Numbered from the stretch's first letter, positions 30,145 through 42,159 are shown. The stretch: 64,000 nt of DNA from Mrakia gelida (GCA_024345305.1 BRON01000016.1:868001-932000); one strand, 5' to 3'. Notes: a model not told the origin generated them from the letters alone. Numbers and translations: made by a program.

Positions 30145-32148
30145 TCAACCCGACGCGACTTCCCCGAGCAGCCTCTTCCTCCAGTTCGGATCGAGCTCGA
30201 CGTCTCCCACAGCGTCCTTTGGGCCATCGATATGAGTGACGAGTGACCAAGGCTCAACGCTGTGTTTAATTAAGCAAACGAACGGGAGGATGATCAGTTG
30301 GGAGGAGAGGACGCGGTGTTCACAAACAAAGGGAAGCACTCACGGAATCAAGACGATGAAGCAGAAGAGGACGTGATCTGAGGGAAGGTTCTGGATTCGG
30401 ATTCGATGGGCCCGACCTTGGATGGCTGTTTCGACGTGGAGGCTCCACTCGTCGGTCTCGAACGAAGGAGGAGAGGAGAGCTGGAAGGGTCAAACGACGC
30501 GACGAGTCAGTCGTCGTTTCGAAGTCCACGTTCGGCGGACTGGGAGATAACGAGCCTCACCTCTTCGACGACGAGACGAGCGATCTTGAAACGATCCGTA
30601 GGGTTCGAGAGGGCGGGATCGTAGTCGAGTTCGATGATGCAGGCGGTCTCGTCCTGAGAAGAAGCAAACGACGCGTCGAAGTCGAAAGGTCAGCGACTCG
30701 AGAGACGAGATTCGTTCACGTCGACACTCACGATCTTGGTTCTGTTGGATACATCGAAGAGATTCATCTCCTGAGTGAAAATCTCTGAAAGATCTCCTGC
30801 TTTGATGGCGAGCCACTTGTTCAGCCCTGCGAGAGAAGAGGAAAGCAGAACGTCAGCAAACCAAGCGATGTCACGTCTCGACGGCGTCCAGGTCTCCAGC
30901 GAAGGCAAGGAGTGGACCGAACCCTTCGGAACGCCTGTTGATTCGACCATCTCAGACATCATCTTGGTAGTCTTCTCTGGATCTCCGTGATAGACTCGAA
31001 AGGTGTTGCACGTCATCGTCTTTTGAGGAGCGATGGAATCGATTTCGACGATGGACGCGACATAGTTCGAGTGCTCCGCTCCAGGCGGACAGTATCTGTA
31101 GGCGCGCGAGGAACCATCGAGTTAGCGAGAAGCTTGTTTCAGGTGGAAAGAGATTTTGACTCACCGAGAGAAGAAAACACCGTAGAATGGAGGAGCGCGA
31201 CCGGACGCCTTGGTCTTCAGTTGAGCGGCTCGGATATCTTTGGCGATCTGTTCGATACCGTAGTAGGTTCCATTGAGCTCTATTCCTTCGACCATGGCCT
31301 CCGAAAACAAACCGAAAGCGACAGGAAGCGTCAGTTCGGAAAGGGCGGAGGACGGGCGACGCGCGCGAGAGAAACGACAATCGACGCACTTCTGAGATCT
31401 TGAAGAGTTCGTTCTTCGAGTGAGAGAACTGAGCCTCCTTTGAAGTCGAAGCTGGGATGAAGTCGAGAACGATGACGACGAAGGTATCGAACTTGAAGAC
31501 CAGAGGGGAGGTGAGCGATCGAAAAGCGAGCTCGAGACGAGAGATGCAGTTGAAGAGCGAACGTACGAGCTGCTCTGATTTTCCGGGATCGCTTAGTCCG
31601 TGCTCCTCTCTGAGACCGTCCAAGATCGCCTGACCGTTCTTGTCGCCCCATGCACGGATATCTGTGGAAGGGAAGCGATTCAAGACGCAGACGAGGTCAG
31701 CGACCTGCTTCCCCCGACCCTCTCTCGGCCTTCCTTCTACTAGATAACTTCCAGTACACCTGTTAGAACCACTCCAACGAAACCAAGCTCACCGGCGTCC
31801 TCGAGATCCTGTCCATCCTTCGAGAAGAGACCACAGTCCTTCTTGTGCTTCCTCCAGTGTCGACGTTGGCATGTCTGCGTGAGGATCGCAATGGAGAGGG
31901 AACCAATTCAGTACGGATGCGTGAAGAGGTGATGTTCGGTGAGATTGACCCTGTTGCAAAAGTACTGAGATCTACAGGGACACCTGAGGGAAGAAGAGAA
32001 GAAGGATGGCGAGTGAAGGAAGGATCAGCTCCAACCTTTCTCTTTTCCTTCGGTTCGAAAGGCTGCTATCGCACCTGTTCTGAGGGCTCTTCTGCCCACA
32101 ATGACCACATCCGGTGAGTTTGATGTAGCTGCGAGGCTGTCCTATCAT
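30145..32148 (-). CDS. MYND zinc-finger protein (N-terminal finger type)
   Basis: The finger is at the N-terminus and complete: LTGCGHCGQKSPQNR, then CPCRSQYFCNR, then TCQRRHWRKHKKDC, split over three exons. It therefore differs from the C-terminal, degenerate fingers of the other MYND genes in this window. The body follows with DIRAWGDKNGQAILDGLREE, FDTFVVIVLDFIPAS, YYGIEQIAKDIRAAQLKTK, PPFYGVFFSRYCPPGAEHS, MTCNTFRVYHGDPEKTTKMM, DETACIIELDYDPALSNP, and ends EPWSLVTHIDGPKDAVGDVE...LLGEVASG. No SET or other enzyme domain is recognised. Single-finger MYND proteins of this kind are numerous in basidiomycetes with unknown roles. The start at 32148 is the first in-frame ATG; the frame stays open upstream to an acceptor at 32197, so a longer N-terminus is possible. 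Confidence 0.7.
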
Positions 32149-32512
32149 TTCAAGAAGGAGAGAGACGATGGATGCTGGTGGTTTGAGGGAGAGCTGCTGA
32201 GGGAAAGAGTCAGCTCGAGCTCATCCAACGGTTCCTCCTCTCCGCAGGCCTCGCCTCACTGCTGCTTGGGTAAACGTCAGGCGAGAGGATCAGAGGAAGT
32301 TCTCAGGTTGCGGGACCATGCTCTGAATGACTATATCTCGCACGCAGCGACGACGAGAGGCGAAGCGAAGGTCAAAGGCGAGGTGAGCGACGCGACCTTT
32401 CTTCGTCCTTCCTGAACCTCCTCCTTTGGATCCCCAGATGCACGAACTGAACGCGAGATCGCATCATCTGCTTAGGAGAATCTACACAACGTTAAAGGAA
32501 CCCTCCCTTCAC
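32149..32512. other. 5' region of the MYND gene, probably with a 5'-UTR intron
   Basis: On the minus strand a GTGAGG donor (near 32258), a GCTGAC branch and a CCCTCAG acceptor (near 32197) outline an intron upstream of the ATG. Farther up no confident coding exon can be assigned. Confidence 0.4.
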
Positions 32513-33916
32513 CTAATCGAGCTTCTTGTTCGACCCAGCTCCCGCGCCAACTCCAGCCGATCCAACTCGGTCGAACTCCTTCGCCTGGTTCGAAGCTTGA
32601 GACTTGAGGGTGACTGTAGGAGGAACATCGACGAGAGGTGAGACGATAGAGACTCGAGTCAGCTCTCTGCGACCTAGAGATAGCAGCTCCTCTGCATCAC
32701 CCTCGGCAACGAGGCAAGCCGAGAGACGAGACGAAAGAGGATGAACGACGAGACTCACCAAGATCCAGATCCTTCTTCTTGTTCTCAGCCTGAAGGGTAT
32801 CAATCTTCTTCTCGAGCTCCTCGATATCCGACTTGGACCTAGCGTTGGTAGCAGATCCCTTCTTGAGGGCTCCCAGCTCGTCGGTGGCCTCGATGAGTTC
32901 GAGGGCGATGCTGAAGGATCGAGCGAGGAGGAGAGCGAGTCCGAGAGTTCCACCAGTGAGGTACATGTTCCTCTGAGCGTAGAACTGGTGTGAACGAGAA
33001 CGAGGAGAAGAGTAAAAGAGGAGGAAGGGAGGGTCAGCGAGAGTTCAGCAAACAAAGGGAGGGAAGGAGAGATCTCGAGCTCGCCACGCCGTCCTCCCTC
33101 CCTTCTTCCCTCCGGAGCCGTCACTCCCACCTCACCCAGCATCCGCACCATTCATCAGAGATCACAGAAGAGAGTCGAACGTACCTTTCGTCCGTGGTAA
33201 GCAGCCTCTCCTTGAGGGTTGGTCGCGACTCCTCCAGCGGCCTGTTGGCTCTTCTCCTGCGTCACTCGAACGAGACGTTGGACGGCATCCACGAACAGCA
33301 GGGCTACGAATAAGAACGTTATCTGTTCCAGAGGGCAATCAACGAAGAGAGGAGGCAAAAGAGAGGTCAGCTTCTTTGTCAAGGGAGGGAGGGGGGAAGG
33401 AGGAAGAAAGAAAGGAGGCGAGGGGACGAGGTGATGACGAGGTTGGGAAGGGTTGAGCAAGAAGGAAAGAACGAACCTTCAGAGCGTACTGGACCTTCGC
33501 GACCTGGAGGAGAGAGGAAGGTAAGAGCAGAGACGAAGGAGGGAAGGTCAGCTCGAGCTCGGAGAGATGGATGCCAGCGAACCAAAGGGAAGCGAGGGAA
33601 AGAAGGAGGGGAGGAGGAGGGAAGGAAGGAAAGGTCAAACGAACGATGGGGTTCTCGTTGAGGAAGTGGAAGATTTTTCGCTTGAGGACATGAGGCCATG
33701 GAGCGAGCACGACTCCAGAAAGTCCAATCTCGAAGGCGAGGAGGAGGAAGCAGACTGAAGGAAGGAAGGCGAAGGAGCTCAGTTCAATGGCTCGTGTGAT
33801 GGAGCTCGACGGATGAAGACGGGCTCACGAGAGTAGTAGAGCTGGAAGGGACAGAGGGCAGAAAGTCAGCTTAGCTGAGGAGGAGAGGAAGGGTGGGAAG
33901 AAGAGCTCACAGTCAT
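32513..33916 (-). CDS. BAP31: BAP31/Yet3-family ER membrane protein
   Basis: BAP31 proteins are three-span ER proteins that assist export of membrane cargo. The N-terminus MTLYYSL is assembled from a 6-nt coding first exon, a 13-nt exon (33829-33841) and the next exon, giving the family start 'MTLYYxLvF'. Spans follow: CFLLLAFEIGLSGVVLAPWP with HVLKRKIFHFLNENPIV, then ITFLFVALLFVDAVQRLVRV, then RNMYLTGGTLGLALLLARSF. The cytosolic part is coiled coil (SKSDIEELEKKIDTLQAENKKK). The C-terminus is KKLD, which fits the KKxx signal for retrieval to the ER. Length, about 215-220 residues, is normal for the family. The exon/intron structure is unusually fragmented at the 5' end. Confidence 0.88.
33829..33841 (-). 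other. 13-nt microexon in the BAP31-like gene
   Basis: Minus-strand CTCTACTACTCTC lies between a TTCCAG acceptor and a GTGAGC donor. It follows a first exon whose coding part is only ATGACT. Together they restore the conserved MTLYYSL start. Confidence 0.8.
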
Positions 33917-34796
33917 GTCTGAGTAAAGAGTTGAAAAGAGAGGTCGTGGAGGTTGGAAGCGAACGCGAACGAGGGGAAGGGGAGATCTGGAAGGGAGGGC
34001 GCTGCGAGGGAGGCGACTTGTCGACGTCATCAAGGTCGATTTTTCCTTCCGAGGTTCGAAAATATTCCTTCTCGACGACTCTCAGGATGCTCGAGTAGAG
34101 ACCCGTGCCAGATTCTTGCGAGCAAAACTGCCGCGTTCCCTCGAAACAAAACCAGCGCGTCGCCCGCCTCAAACCTCTTCTCCCTATCTTCTCGAGCCCA
34201 AATCTCGTGATTTTGACTCTGATCTCACTCAGATATCTTGCCGAGCTTTCCGTTTCGCCCATATACCCAGTTTTTTCGCGCTCTCTCTTTCTCGCGAGCT
34301 TCACATCCCCTCTCCTCAATCCGCGACGCGTCTCTTCCCCCTCCCTCCTTCTCCCTCCCTCGCGTTCCAGAAAGTGCAACGATATCATTCAAATCAAATC
34401 AAGGAACCAAAGATCAAAAGCTAAAGAAAGGGGATATCATCATCTCGAACCCTCATCCAGACCGCAAGCGGCGCGACGACGAGGGCGGGAATTGTAACTA
34501 GTACAAACGAAGGGCAATGCAAAGGAGGGATGGAGGGAGAAACTATGTGCTGGGGATGGGGTGAGAAAAGCTTCTTCTAGAAGCAGAGAGAGGGTCCAGC
34601 CTAAATCAAAGGGGGGAACGAGAAAGAGGCGAGGATGTCGAATGCTCGAAAAGCTACGTAAGGGGAGAGAGGGAAGAGCCAGCCCGAAAAGGGGAAAAGA
34701 GGAAGACCATGTTAGCGAGGGGGGGAGGGTAGGGTGAGTGGGAGGATTGGGTAGGGTGGGTAGGAGGGTTTGTGACGAGGCGAGCGAGAGGGACGT
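33917..34796. other. Intergenic, promoter of the BAP31-like gene and 3' flank of the LPMO-like gene
   Basis: The 880-bp stretch has no convincing coding frame; the open frames are Arg/Ser/Pro-rich by-products of CT-rich sequence. One GACGCGTC is at 34324. Confidence 0.45.
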
Positions 34797-37141
34797 TTAG
34801 ACGACGATGGATCCGAGCTTGGGAGTCGAGGGGAGCATTCTCTTCTTTCCGTGGCCACCGACGTGACGCTTTCGACCAGAGGCGACTTGGAAGGGCCAGA
34901 CGCAGCCGATGGGGGTGGAGGCGCTGTGGGAAAGAAAAGGAGGGAAGAAGGGTCAGCGTGAGGAAGGGGGGACGCGAAACGAGGTCGACGAGCGAGGAGA
35001 AAGAAGGCGAGAAGGGACGAACGAGCAGACGGTTCCGGTCTGGAGGGTGCAGTCGGCCATGGAGTACCAGGTGTCGTTGGCACATTCTGAGGGAAAGAAG
35101 CAAGGAGAAGCAGATGGTCAGGATTTGAAGTCGGAAACACGAACAAAGAACGACGCGTCGAGCGTCGAGTTCGAACTCACCAGTCAAAACCTGTCCGACA
35201 CACTTCCACTCGCCGGTGGTGCACTTCACAGCGGCAGCTTTGGTAGTAGCAGCAGCGGCGGCGGCTCGAGTCGTGGTGGTAGCAGCGACGGCTTTCGACG
35301 AGGTGGTGGGAGTGACGGCCTTGGTGGACGAGGTGACCTTGACGACGGCGGAGCTTGAGGCCTTCGTAACGACGGAGAGGAAGGAGGAGGTAGTGGCTTT
35401 GCTGGTTGCGGCGGCTTTGGTGGAGGAAGAGGAGGTCTTGACGGTGGTGGCAGGGGCGGCGACGGACTTGACGCTCGAGGAGGGAGGGAGGACGATGGCG
35501 GCGACGGCTGAAGAGGCCTTCACAGAGGTGACGGCAGCTGCGACGCTGCTGCTGGTGGTAGCGGCAGCCTTGGTGCTCGTCGTAGCAGCCTTGGTGGTAG
35601 CGGCGGCAGTTGTGGCAGCCTTGGTCGTAGCAGCTTTGGTGGTTGGCGCGACGACGACGGCTCCTCCAGCTCCCGCCGAACCAGGAGCGTAGCAATCGGT
35701 TCCAACGACTCCAGCTCCACTGGTCAGACCGTTTCCAATCGAGAGTCCAGCGTACTCTCCTCCGTAGGTGACGACGGATCCAGGCGAAGGGAAGACGACG
35801 GGAGTTCCCTCGACGGTCGAGCACTGGTTGACGGCTGCGTTGGCGACGAAGATGGTAGGACCGGAGAGGGGAGTGGTGGTGGAGGAGGTGATGTCTGTGA
35901 GATGAGAAGGGGGCGAAGAATTGGAAGTTGAGTGAGCAATCAATTTGGGAGGGAAAGGGAAAGGGGATGGAAAGGAGGGAGGGAACGGCGAGGAGTAGCC
36001 GCGAAACGCGAAGGGGAGGACTAGGAAGGAGGAAGGTTTTGGAGAGGAGAGGAAGAGAGGAACTTACCCGCTGAGAGACAGTTCATGTACATCTCTCGGT
36101 TTCCAACTGTTGTAGCAAAGAAGAAAGCGAAGGAGACAGGTCAGCGAAAGGGATGAGCTTGAAACGCGAAACGCGCGAAGGTTCGAGCTCGACGAGGGAA
36201 CCCACGCTTGTTCATCCAGGTCCAAGCGAAGCTGTAGAAGAAAGGGAGGGTCAGCACACTCGTCCAGAGGATATAAGTGGCAGAGGAGAAGAGACGAACA
36301 TGACGTTATCAGCAGCAGGAGCGTTGTCTGGGATCTTGACCTGGAACGACTTGGTGTCGAGGTTGCATCCACCGATAATCGACGAAATCACGTAGAAGTT
36401 GACTCCGTTGTCGTAAGAGAGCGAGTATTGGCATGCTAGAGTTACATTGAAACAAAAAGGAGGACGATCAGCAAGGAACCAGGGCGAGGGTGAAGGCGAC
36501 GAACTGCAGGGAGGTGAACAAAGGGAACGTCGCGAGCGAGAGAGGGGGTGGGCCGTCTTCCTCCTTCTTCTCTAGGTCCCCACCATCCTTCCTTCGTCTT
36601 CCTAGCATATCCTTCATCTCCTTCCCCCGCATGATGCGATGGCTGGTACGAGATGGTAGAAAGGGACTCACATCCTCCTCCGTGAACGGCAGTCCCAGCG
36701 ATCTCGACGTCGACGGTCTGTCCAGCAGCCCATTGCTGGTTCGCTCCTTCACCGGTCGTTCCAATGTACTGAGATCACAGGAGATAGAAGCCAAAGATAC
36801 AAAGGTCAGCTCTCTATGTATCCCCGTTCGAAAACGACGCGTCAAGGGAGGAAGAGGAAGGGGAGGAGGGAAACGTCGAAGCTCAACGTCGAACGAGGGC
36901 TGAAGAACGTCGAGCTCAAGAACGACCAAATTTGACAAGTATAGTGAAGGGACAGAGGACTTACACCCTTGCAAGGAAAGGGAAGGCCATTAGAAACGAG
37001 GGGAGAAGTCATAGAGTAGTCCTTGTTGGCCTCAGGCGTGAGAGGATTCAAGCTCGAGTGGTAAGGGAAGGGGGAGGCGACCTGGAGGTGGGCCTGAACG
37101 GAGAGGGTTGCGACTAGCGCGAGGACGAGGAGGGAGGCCAT
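34797..37141 (-). CDS. Secreted LPMO-like protein with Ala/Thr/Lys-rich linker and C-terminal Cys module
   Basis: A signal peptide (MASLLVLALVATLSVQA) should be cleaved just before His, giving an N-terminal HLQVASPFPYHSSLNPL. A free N-terminal His is the first ligand of the copper 'histidine brace' in lytic polysaccharide monooxygenases. Further conserved parts are LPFPCKGYIG, AVHGGGSCQYSLSYDNG (possible second His), SIIGGCNLD, FAWTWMNKVGNREMYMNC and QCSTVEG. These match a widespread fungal LPMO-like secreted family. A 150-residue low-complexity linker of TTKAA-type repeats follows. The end has a Cys-rich module, CTTGEWKCVGQVLTECANDT...TGTVCS...IGCVWPF, plus a basic tail. Seven or so introns are present, one with a GTTCGT donor. 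Substrate and activity cannot be told; a copper-binding (Bim1-like) role is an alternative. Confidence 0.72.
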
Positions 37142-37742
37142 GGTTGAGCTTGACGGTCTTGAGGGAAGGGAAAGGAAGGGGGGGAAGAAAGGAAGGAAAA
37201 GGTCTTGAAGTGTTGAAGGTCGTGGTTGGGATCTGGCCGGATAAATTCTAAACCTCGACGTCGAAAGGTCGAATCCGGCCCTCAGGAGGGGTCTCCTCCT
37301 TTCCCGCCATCTCGCGTCGACAAGGAGTCTCAAACCTCCTTTCTTTCTCCTTCTTTTCTGGGAACGATTGGCTTACTCGCAGCATCTATATATGGCTGAC
37401 TGTATATGAGAGTGGAGAGGTTGATTGAAAACCTTGAAGCAGGAGCAAAAACGCGAAGCGAAGGCCGAGTGAGCTGAGCTTGACCTTTTCCTTTTCCGAT
37501 CACCTCGACTCGAAACCTTACGCGTCTGCAGATTCGGAACTTTTCATTACTCGACGCGTCTAGCTACAAGCAAGCCTGCGCGTTCGCTCTTTACTACTAT
37601 AGCGTTATTAGGTAAACAAGGTACTCCCTCCTCCCTCCCTTCAAGATGAGGTCCTCGTCGAGCCGAAACACACCCTCAAACGCGCGTCGACTCTCGCTCA
37701 CTCTGAAACTCTCTCGCGCGTTCCATCCATTCTCCTCCTCCC
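37142..37742. promoter_or_regulatory. Promoter of the LPMO-like gene and 3' end of ATG5
   Basis: No gene is supported. A TATATATGG segment at about 37385-37395 lies some 250 bp upstream of the LPMO-like ATG. GACGCGTC occurs at 37553. Confidence 0.45.
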
Positions 37743-39713
37743 TCATCTCAAACCTACGCAAATCGAGACCCACCCGTCTGCTCCTACGAAGCAAGCTCCG
37801 AGCCAGGCCATCTCGGAGTCAGGTGGAGGAACGATCCCTTGAACGATGGGGAACGCGATCGAGTACGGGTCCGTCGAGGCTGGAGCGAAGGGAGGAGGGA
37901 AGAGGAGTGGGAGATGGGTTTGGAGGTAGGAGCTGAGGCTGGTGGGCGTTGGTTGGCCTGGAGGATGAAAACCCGTTTGCAAGAGCAGGACGAAGGGAGA
38001 GAAAGTCAGCGATCGCGTTCGTCTCGTCTTCCCTACGAGTCTGATCGTCGTCCCTCTCCCGACCGAGAACGAGAGGAGAACGAGAGGAGAACGGGACGAG
38101 ACTCACCAGTTCCCGAGAAGGGCGAGACAACCTCCTGTACTACCATCGCTCCCTCAGGCAGGAAGACCTTGCAAGGAATGCTCCTCACTCCCAAACTCCA
38201 ATCCGGTTTGTTCGCGTCTCGTCCGCTTCCGATGCTGGATTGACCTCCTGGTTCCGTCGAGCCTGGTCGAGAGGGAGGTTGATGAGATTGTTGCTGTGAT
38301 GAGAAGGAGTGGTTGGGTGTTATCGAGGAGTTGGGAGTTGACGGGTAAGGGTCGAGAGGGTTGAGGGAAGGAGGGTAGGGGAGGTTGGTCGAAGGGTTGA
38401 TCTGCGTGGGAGGCGATGGAAGAGGGACGAGTCGGAGGGAGACGCGAGAGTGAAGGTCGAAGTCGTCTGAAAAACCGTCAAAGGGAGTACGAGGTCAGCT
38501 CTGGCAAGAAAGAGGAGAGAGAAAGCGAGACGAAGGGAACAAGCTGAGCGAGGTCGCGACGTTCCGTCCTCTCGCGTCGCAGTAGCCAGTCCGACCTCCC
38601 ACCACCTCCCCAGCCACGAAGATCCATCTCTGGACTTCCCCATCGCCAAAACGAGATATAAGAAGCTCCACTCACTCGTCTTCACGCTCTCCCAAAGTCC
38701 ATCCTGTTCGCCTCTCCTCAGCCCAGTCACTCGCTTGACGTTTCCCCACCGAACGAAGTCGGCTTCCTTGACCGAGCCCATGAAAGCGGTCTTGCAGGCT
38801 TCTATCGAGTTGGAGAGGAGGAGTTTGTCGGAAGGTGGTGAGCTGAGATGAAGGACGATCTTGAGCGGAGGGCTGAACGAGGAGGAGCGAAGCGAAGAAG
38901 GTCAGCTCAACTCGATTCCAGAGGCAAGAGGCAAACGACGAAGCTCAGGCTGCGATTTCGAGCTCGTGACATCTTATCAGACGACGGAGCTGGCTGGAAG
39001 CGAGTAGCGAGCGAGGTGAAGGACTAACGGTAGAGGAGGAGGGAAGGGAGCGGAGGGCGTCGAAGGTGAGTTGATGAGCGAGTGGTCGTAGAGAAGTCCG
39101 ATAGGCCAGTGCCTGAACCGGAACCAAATCAAGTCGCAGTCAGTATACTCGTAAAGCCTCTGAAGCCATCCCGAGCTTCTTCTTGGCTCGCCCGAAGTAG
39201 AAACGAGGGCAGAAGAGAGCTGAACTGACCACTTCATCGCCCCTGTTCCTCCTCCCTCGTCCTCGAACCACCAATCCTGCTCTCTCGTGCTAGCTAAGCT
39301 CGCATCGTCCAGCAGGAGCTCTACGAGGTTCTCCCTTATATCCGTGAGTAGAAGAGGCAGGTAGGAGTGGCGAGGAGCTTGGATCTGTGAGGACGAAGGG
39401 AGGGAGGCGAGGGAAGGAAGGAAGGTGTCAGCTCAACTCCGATCTCGTTCCCTTCCTCAGCTCATTCCACCCCATCTTGAGCCATCAAGATGTCATAGCG
39501 AGGTAGGACGAGCATCCTGAAAGCAGGGGAACTCACGAAATAGCAATCTACGTCCGAGGAAGGCCCTCCAGCTGCGATAAGGTCTGCTGGAGCGATGCGG
39601 ACCTGAATGGGAACCGACCCTTGCCAGAGCAGTCGTCGGAAGAGAGTAGCCGTAGAAAGCGCAAAAAGAGCGGTAGACGATCCTGGTTGTTGATTTGTAG
39701 GTGGGGAGGCCAT
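37743..39713 (-). CDS. ATG5: Autophagy protein Atg5
   Basis: Atg5 is conjugated to Atg12 and, with Atg16, promotes lipidation of Atg8 on the forming autophagosome. The first exon reads [17 protein letters not shown] and the family block [20 protein letters not shown]. Then come [35 protein letters not shown] (the 'W.WPiGLLyD' signature), [36 protein letters not shown] and [17 protein letters not shown]. Around a Pro/Ser-rich insert, the C-terminal ubiquitin-like part reads [34 protein letters not shown] and [20 protein letters not shown], ending [13 protein letters not shown]. About six exons are joined with continuous frame. The acceptor Lys for Atg12 is probably in the segment before the insert, near [18 protein letters not shown], but the exact residue is not certain. 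Confidence 0.9.
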
Positions 39714-40157
39714 CGGAGAGATCGTCTTAGATCGGATGCTGGCGTTTGGAAGGCAAACGAGAAGGAGGAGGGAGGGAGGAGCGTCGAGAGCTCGGCCCTC
39801 TCGCTTGCCTGCGCTCGCGTGCGATTCGCTGGACTTTGCGGGGTTGATTTTTACTTCTCTGATCAATCGTGAACTCGAGAACGCGAAGATGGAAATTAAA
39901 AACTTGACGACGGTGTTTTTCTGGGCGTGGGATTCGGAGGGAGGTTAAGTCAGCTCGGTCAGCGCGCCTGGAACCCCTCGACGTCCTCTTTCGTCTACTC
40001 TTCCCCCGAACCTCCACGAGCTCAACATCAAGACAGCTCCAGTGAGTCGCTCGAGCTTCTCTGTACCGGCATCTCTTCGTGCTGAACGGTCGCTGACTTC
40101 ATAGATCTCCTCGTCGGCTTCCAGCCCTACGCTCACCAACCCCTCCCTCTCTCTCCC
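39714..40157. promoter_or_regulatory. Divergent promoter, ATG5 / methyltransferase
   Basis: The 444-bp gap separates opposite start codons. A GTGAGT at about 40034, a GCTGAC branch and a TTCATAG acceptor (about 40106) suggest a 5'-UTR intron of the methyltransferase gene. A start codon upstream of that intron was not found with confidence. Confidence 0.45.
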
Positions 40158-42159
40158 ATGCCTCCATCCGATTCTGACTTCGACGACGAGTCTACAGAGA
40201 GAGACGTGAGTCGGATGCTTCTCGGCTTCAAGCCACACTCTCATACGTACTGAAGTCTCAATTTCGCTCTTTCAGTCCCTCTACACGCTATCAGAGAGTC
40301 TAGCCGAGGCTCTGTTCGTGGATCGAGCAGGTGAGCTCGACTCTTCCTCCCTCCGTGCCTCAACATCTCCACCATCGTTCCCTCCAGCTTTCTTTCCTCT
40401 TTGACCCCGATCTCTGACCAAGTTCCCTCTTCTTCGAACTCAGGTCAACGTTTCGCCACTCTGAGCGAATCCTAGTGAGTCGAGGAGCTCAAACTTCAAA
40501 CCGGTCGAATCCGAGCTCACCCTTTCATGCCCTCCCGCCCCGTCTCGTACCACCAGCTTCCTTCCCTACAATAACACAACGCGAGTAGTAGCAGAGTACG
40601 CTGAGATAGCTTCGAAGCTCATCACGGGAGGAGACGTCTCCTGGGAGCCGGAGGAGTGCGCTGGGACGTTCGAGGGATTGATGCGAGGGAGGAAAGGAGG
40701 AGGGCGAGTGTTGGACTTGGGATGTGGTGTTGAGGGACATTGGGTGCTTGCTTGGGCTGAGAAGTACCCTTGTGCTCAGGAGATCGTGGGGATGGATATC
40801 GTTCCAGTCGTGCCTAAAGTCGAGTGAGTCTTTTTCGATCGTTCGCTCGAGACGCGTTCGTTCGCGTCGCTGACTCGTATCTCGCTCTACACGTCCAGAT
40901 ACGTCCCTAGCAACATTATTTGGGAGACCTGGGACGTCACAGTCTCGATTCCGTATCCTGATCTGTACTTGTGAGCTCACCCGCTCTTCTTGACGCGTCG
41001 TTTCGAGTCCTCACCTTCTCGTTTCTCTCATCTTCCCAGCGACGTGATACACGCTCGAGGACTCTTCCCCTACATTCCGGACTACAAGAAGCTTGTAGCC
41101 GAGGCTCGTCGGTGTCTGGCACCTGGTGGAGTGCTCTTGCTCGCAGGTGAGCTCGTTTCTGCCCTTTTTCGACACGTCTGATCCTCGACTGACTCGAACT
41201 CACCTTGAAACCTCAGAGCCTGACGTAAGTCCTCGTTCAGCACCACCCACCTCGACAGGGTCACAACTGACTCTTGCTCTTCGTCTTCTTCACTCTCGAC
41301 AGCACGATCTCCACACCAAAGACGGCAAGACCGCGTCGTGGTTCGCTCTGACCGAAGCACGTTCTTGCCCTCACCTAGGCAGTTCATGTCCTCGAATCGA
41401 GAACGTCTATCCCTTCATGAAACAGATAGTAGAGACGAGCTTTGGCTCGGATCTGAAGGACAGGTTCGATGCCGTGTACGAGAAGGTCTGGAACTTTCAT
41501 GTGAGTTCGTTACTCACGCGTCGAGTCGTCTCATGGGCGTTTCATTTCCCACGACAACCTCCTTCAAGTCTCTATTGGAGGCTGATCACCTTTCGCTTTG
41601 GGTTTTGTTTGACGTTTCAGATCAGCTCAGGAGGCGAAGGTGCGTCGAGCCTCCCCATTCGACGCGTCGAGCTCGCAATCAGCTCGCCCACGTCTTTCCC
41701 TCGGAACTCCTCCCCCTTGGCGTCGCATCCGAGACTTCATCGCTCACATCCCCTCTGCGTTCCCTCGTCCCAGATCTATCCACGCCCGCCGGTGTTGTCT
41801 CGAGTTACTTCAAGAAGATGTGAGCTGCAGACTCGACCTCTCTTTTCCTTCATCTCTCTGGCTCCCCTCGCGCTCTCTAACGATCGCTTCCCTCCCTTGT
41901 TTCAGCATGCTCGGAATATGGACCGCTGAAGTCTTGAGGTGAGTGCAGCGACGAGAAGAAGGGAAGCTGAATCGTTTGCTCTAGCTGATCGTCGCGTCGT
42001 CTTCCTGTTCGACTTCCCAGGTCCGACGGATCCGTCGCCGTCTCTGAGATCCTGAGAAAGGAGCTAGCCAGGATAGCGGAGGATAAGGAGGGAGGCTATG
42101 ATCAAGCTTGCAAGATCATATGGGCGAGGAAGGCGGGAACGAGGCGGGTCGATTTATGA
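40158..42159 (+). CDS. Class I SAM-dependent methyltransferase, unknown substrate
   Basis: After an acidic start (MPPSDSDFDDESTERD) and SLYTLSESLAEALFVDRAGQ comes a Rossmann methyltransferase fold. Motif I is RVLDLGCGVEGHWVLAW, followed by EIVGMDIVPVVPKV (acidic residue for the ribose). Then come the motif-II-like IPYPDLYFDVIHARGLFPYI and the post-II segment CLAPGGVLLLAEPDHDL. The C-terminal part is LGIWTAEVLRSDGSVAVSEI and KIIWARKAGTRRVDL. About ten exons are present, one of 8 nt (41217-41224). The exon around 41640-41700 is the least certain junction. The fold resembles fungal LaeA-like/UbiE-like methyltransferases, but no target can be assigned and no secondary-metabolite genes are nearby. 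Confidence 0.75.
41217..41224 (+). other. 8-nt microexon (AGCCTGAC) in the methyltransferase gene
   Basis: Bounded by an ACCTCAG acceptor and a GTAAGT donor. It encodes part of LLLAEPDHDL: the upstream exon supplies GCAG and the downstream exon CACGATCTC. Omitting it breaks the frame. Confidence 0.75.

Noticed and set aside
35216..35692. A 158-codon plus-strand frame rich in Ala and Val.
   Set aside because: It is the antisense of the Ala/Thr/Lys linker of the LPMO-like gene and has no start context or domain.
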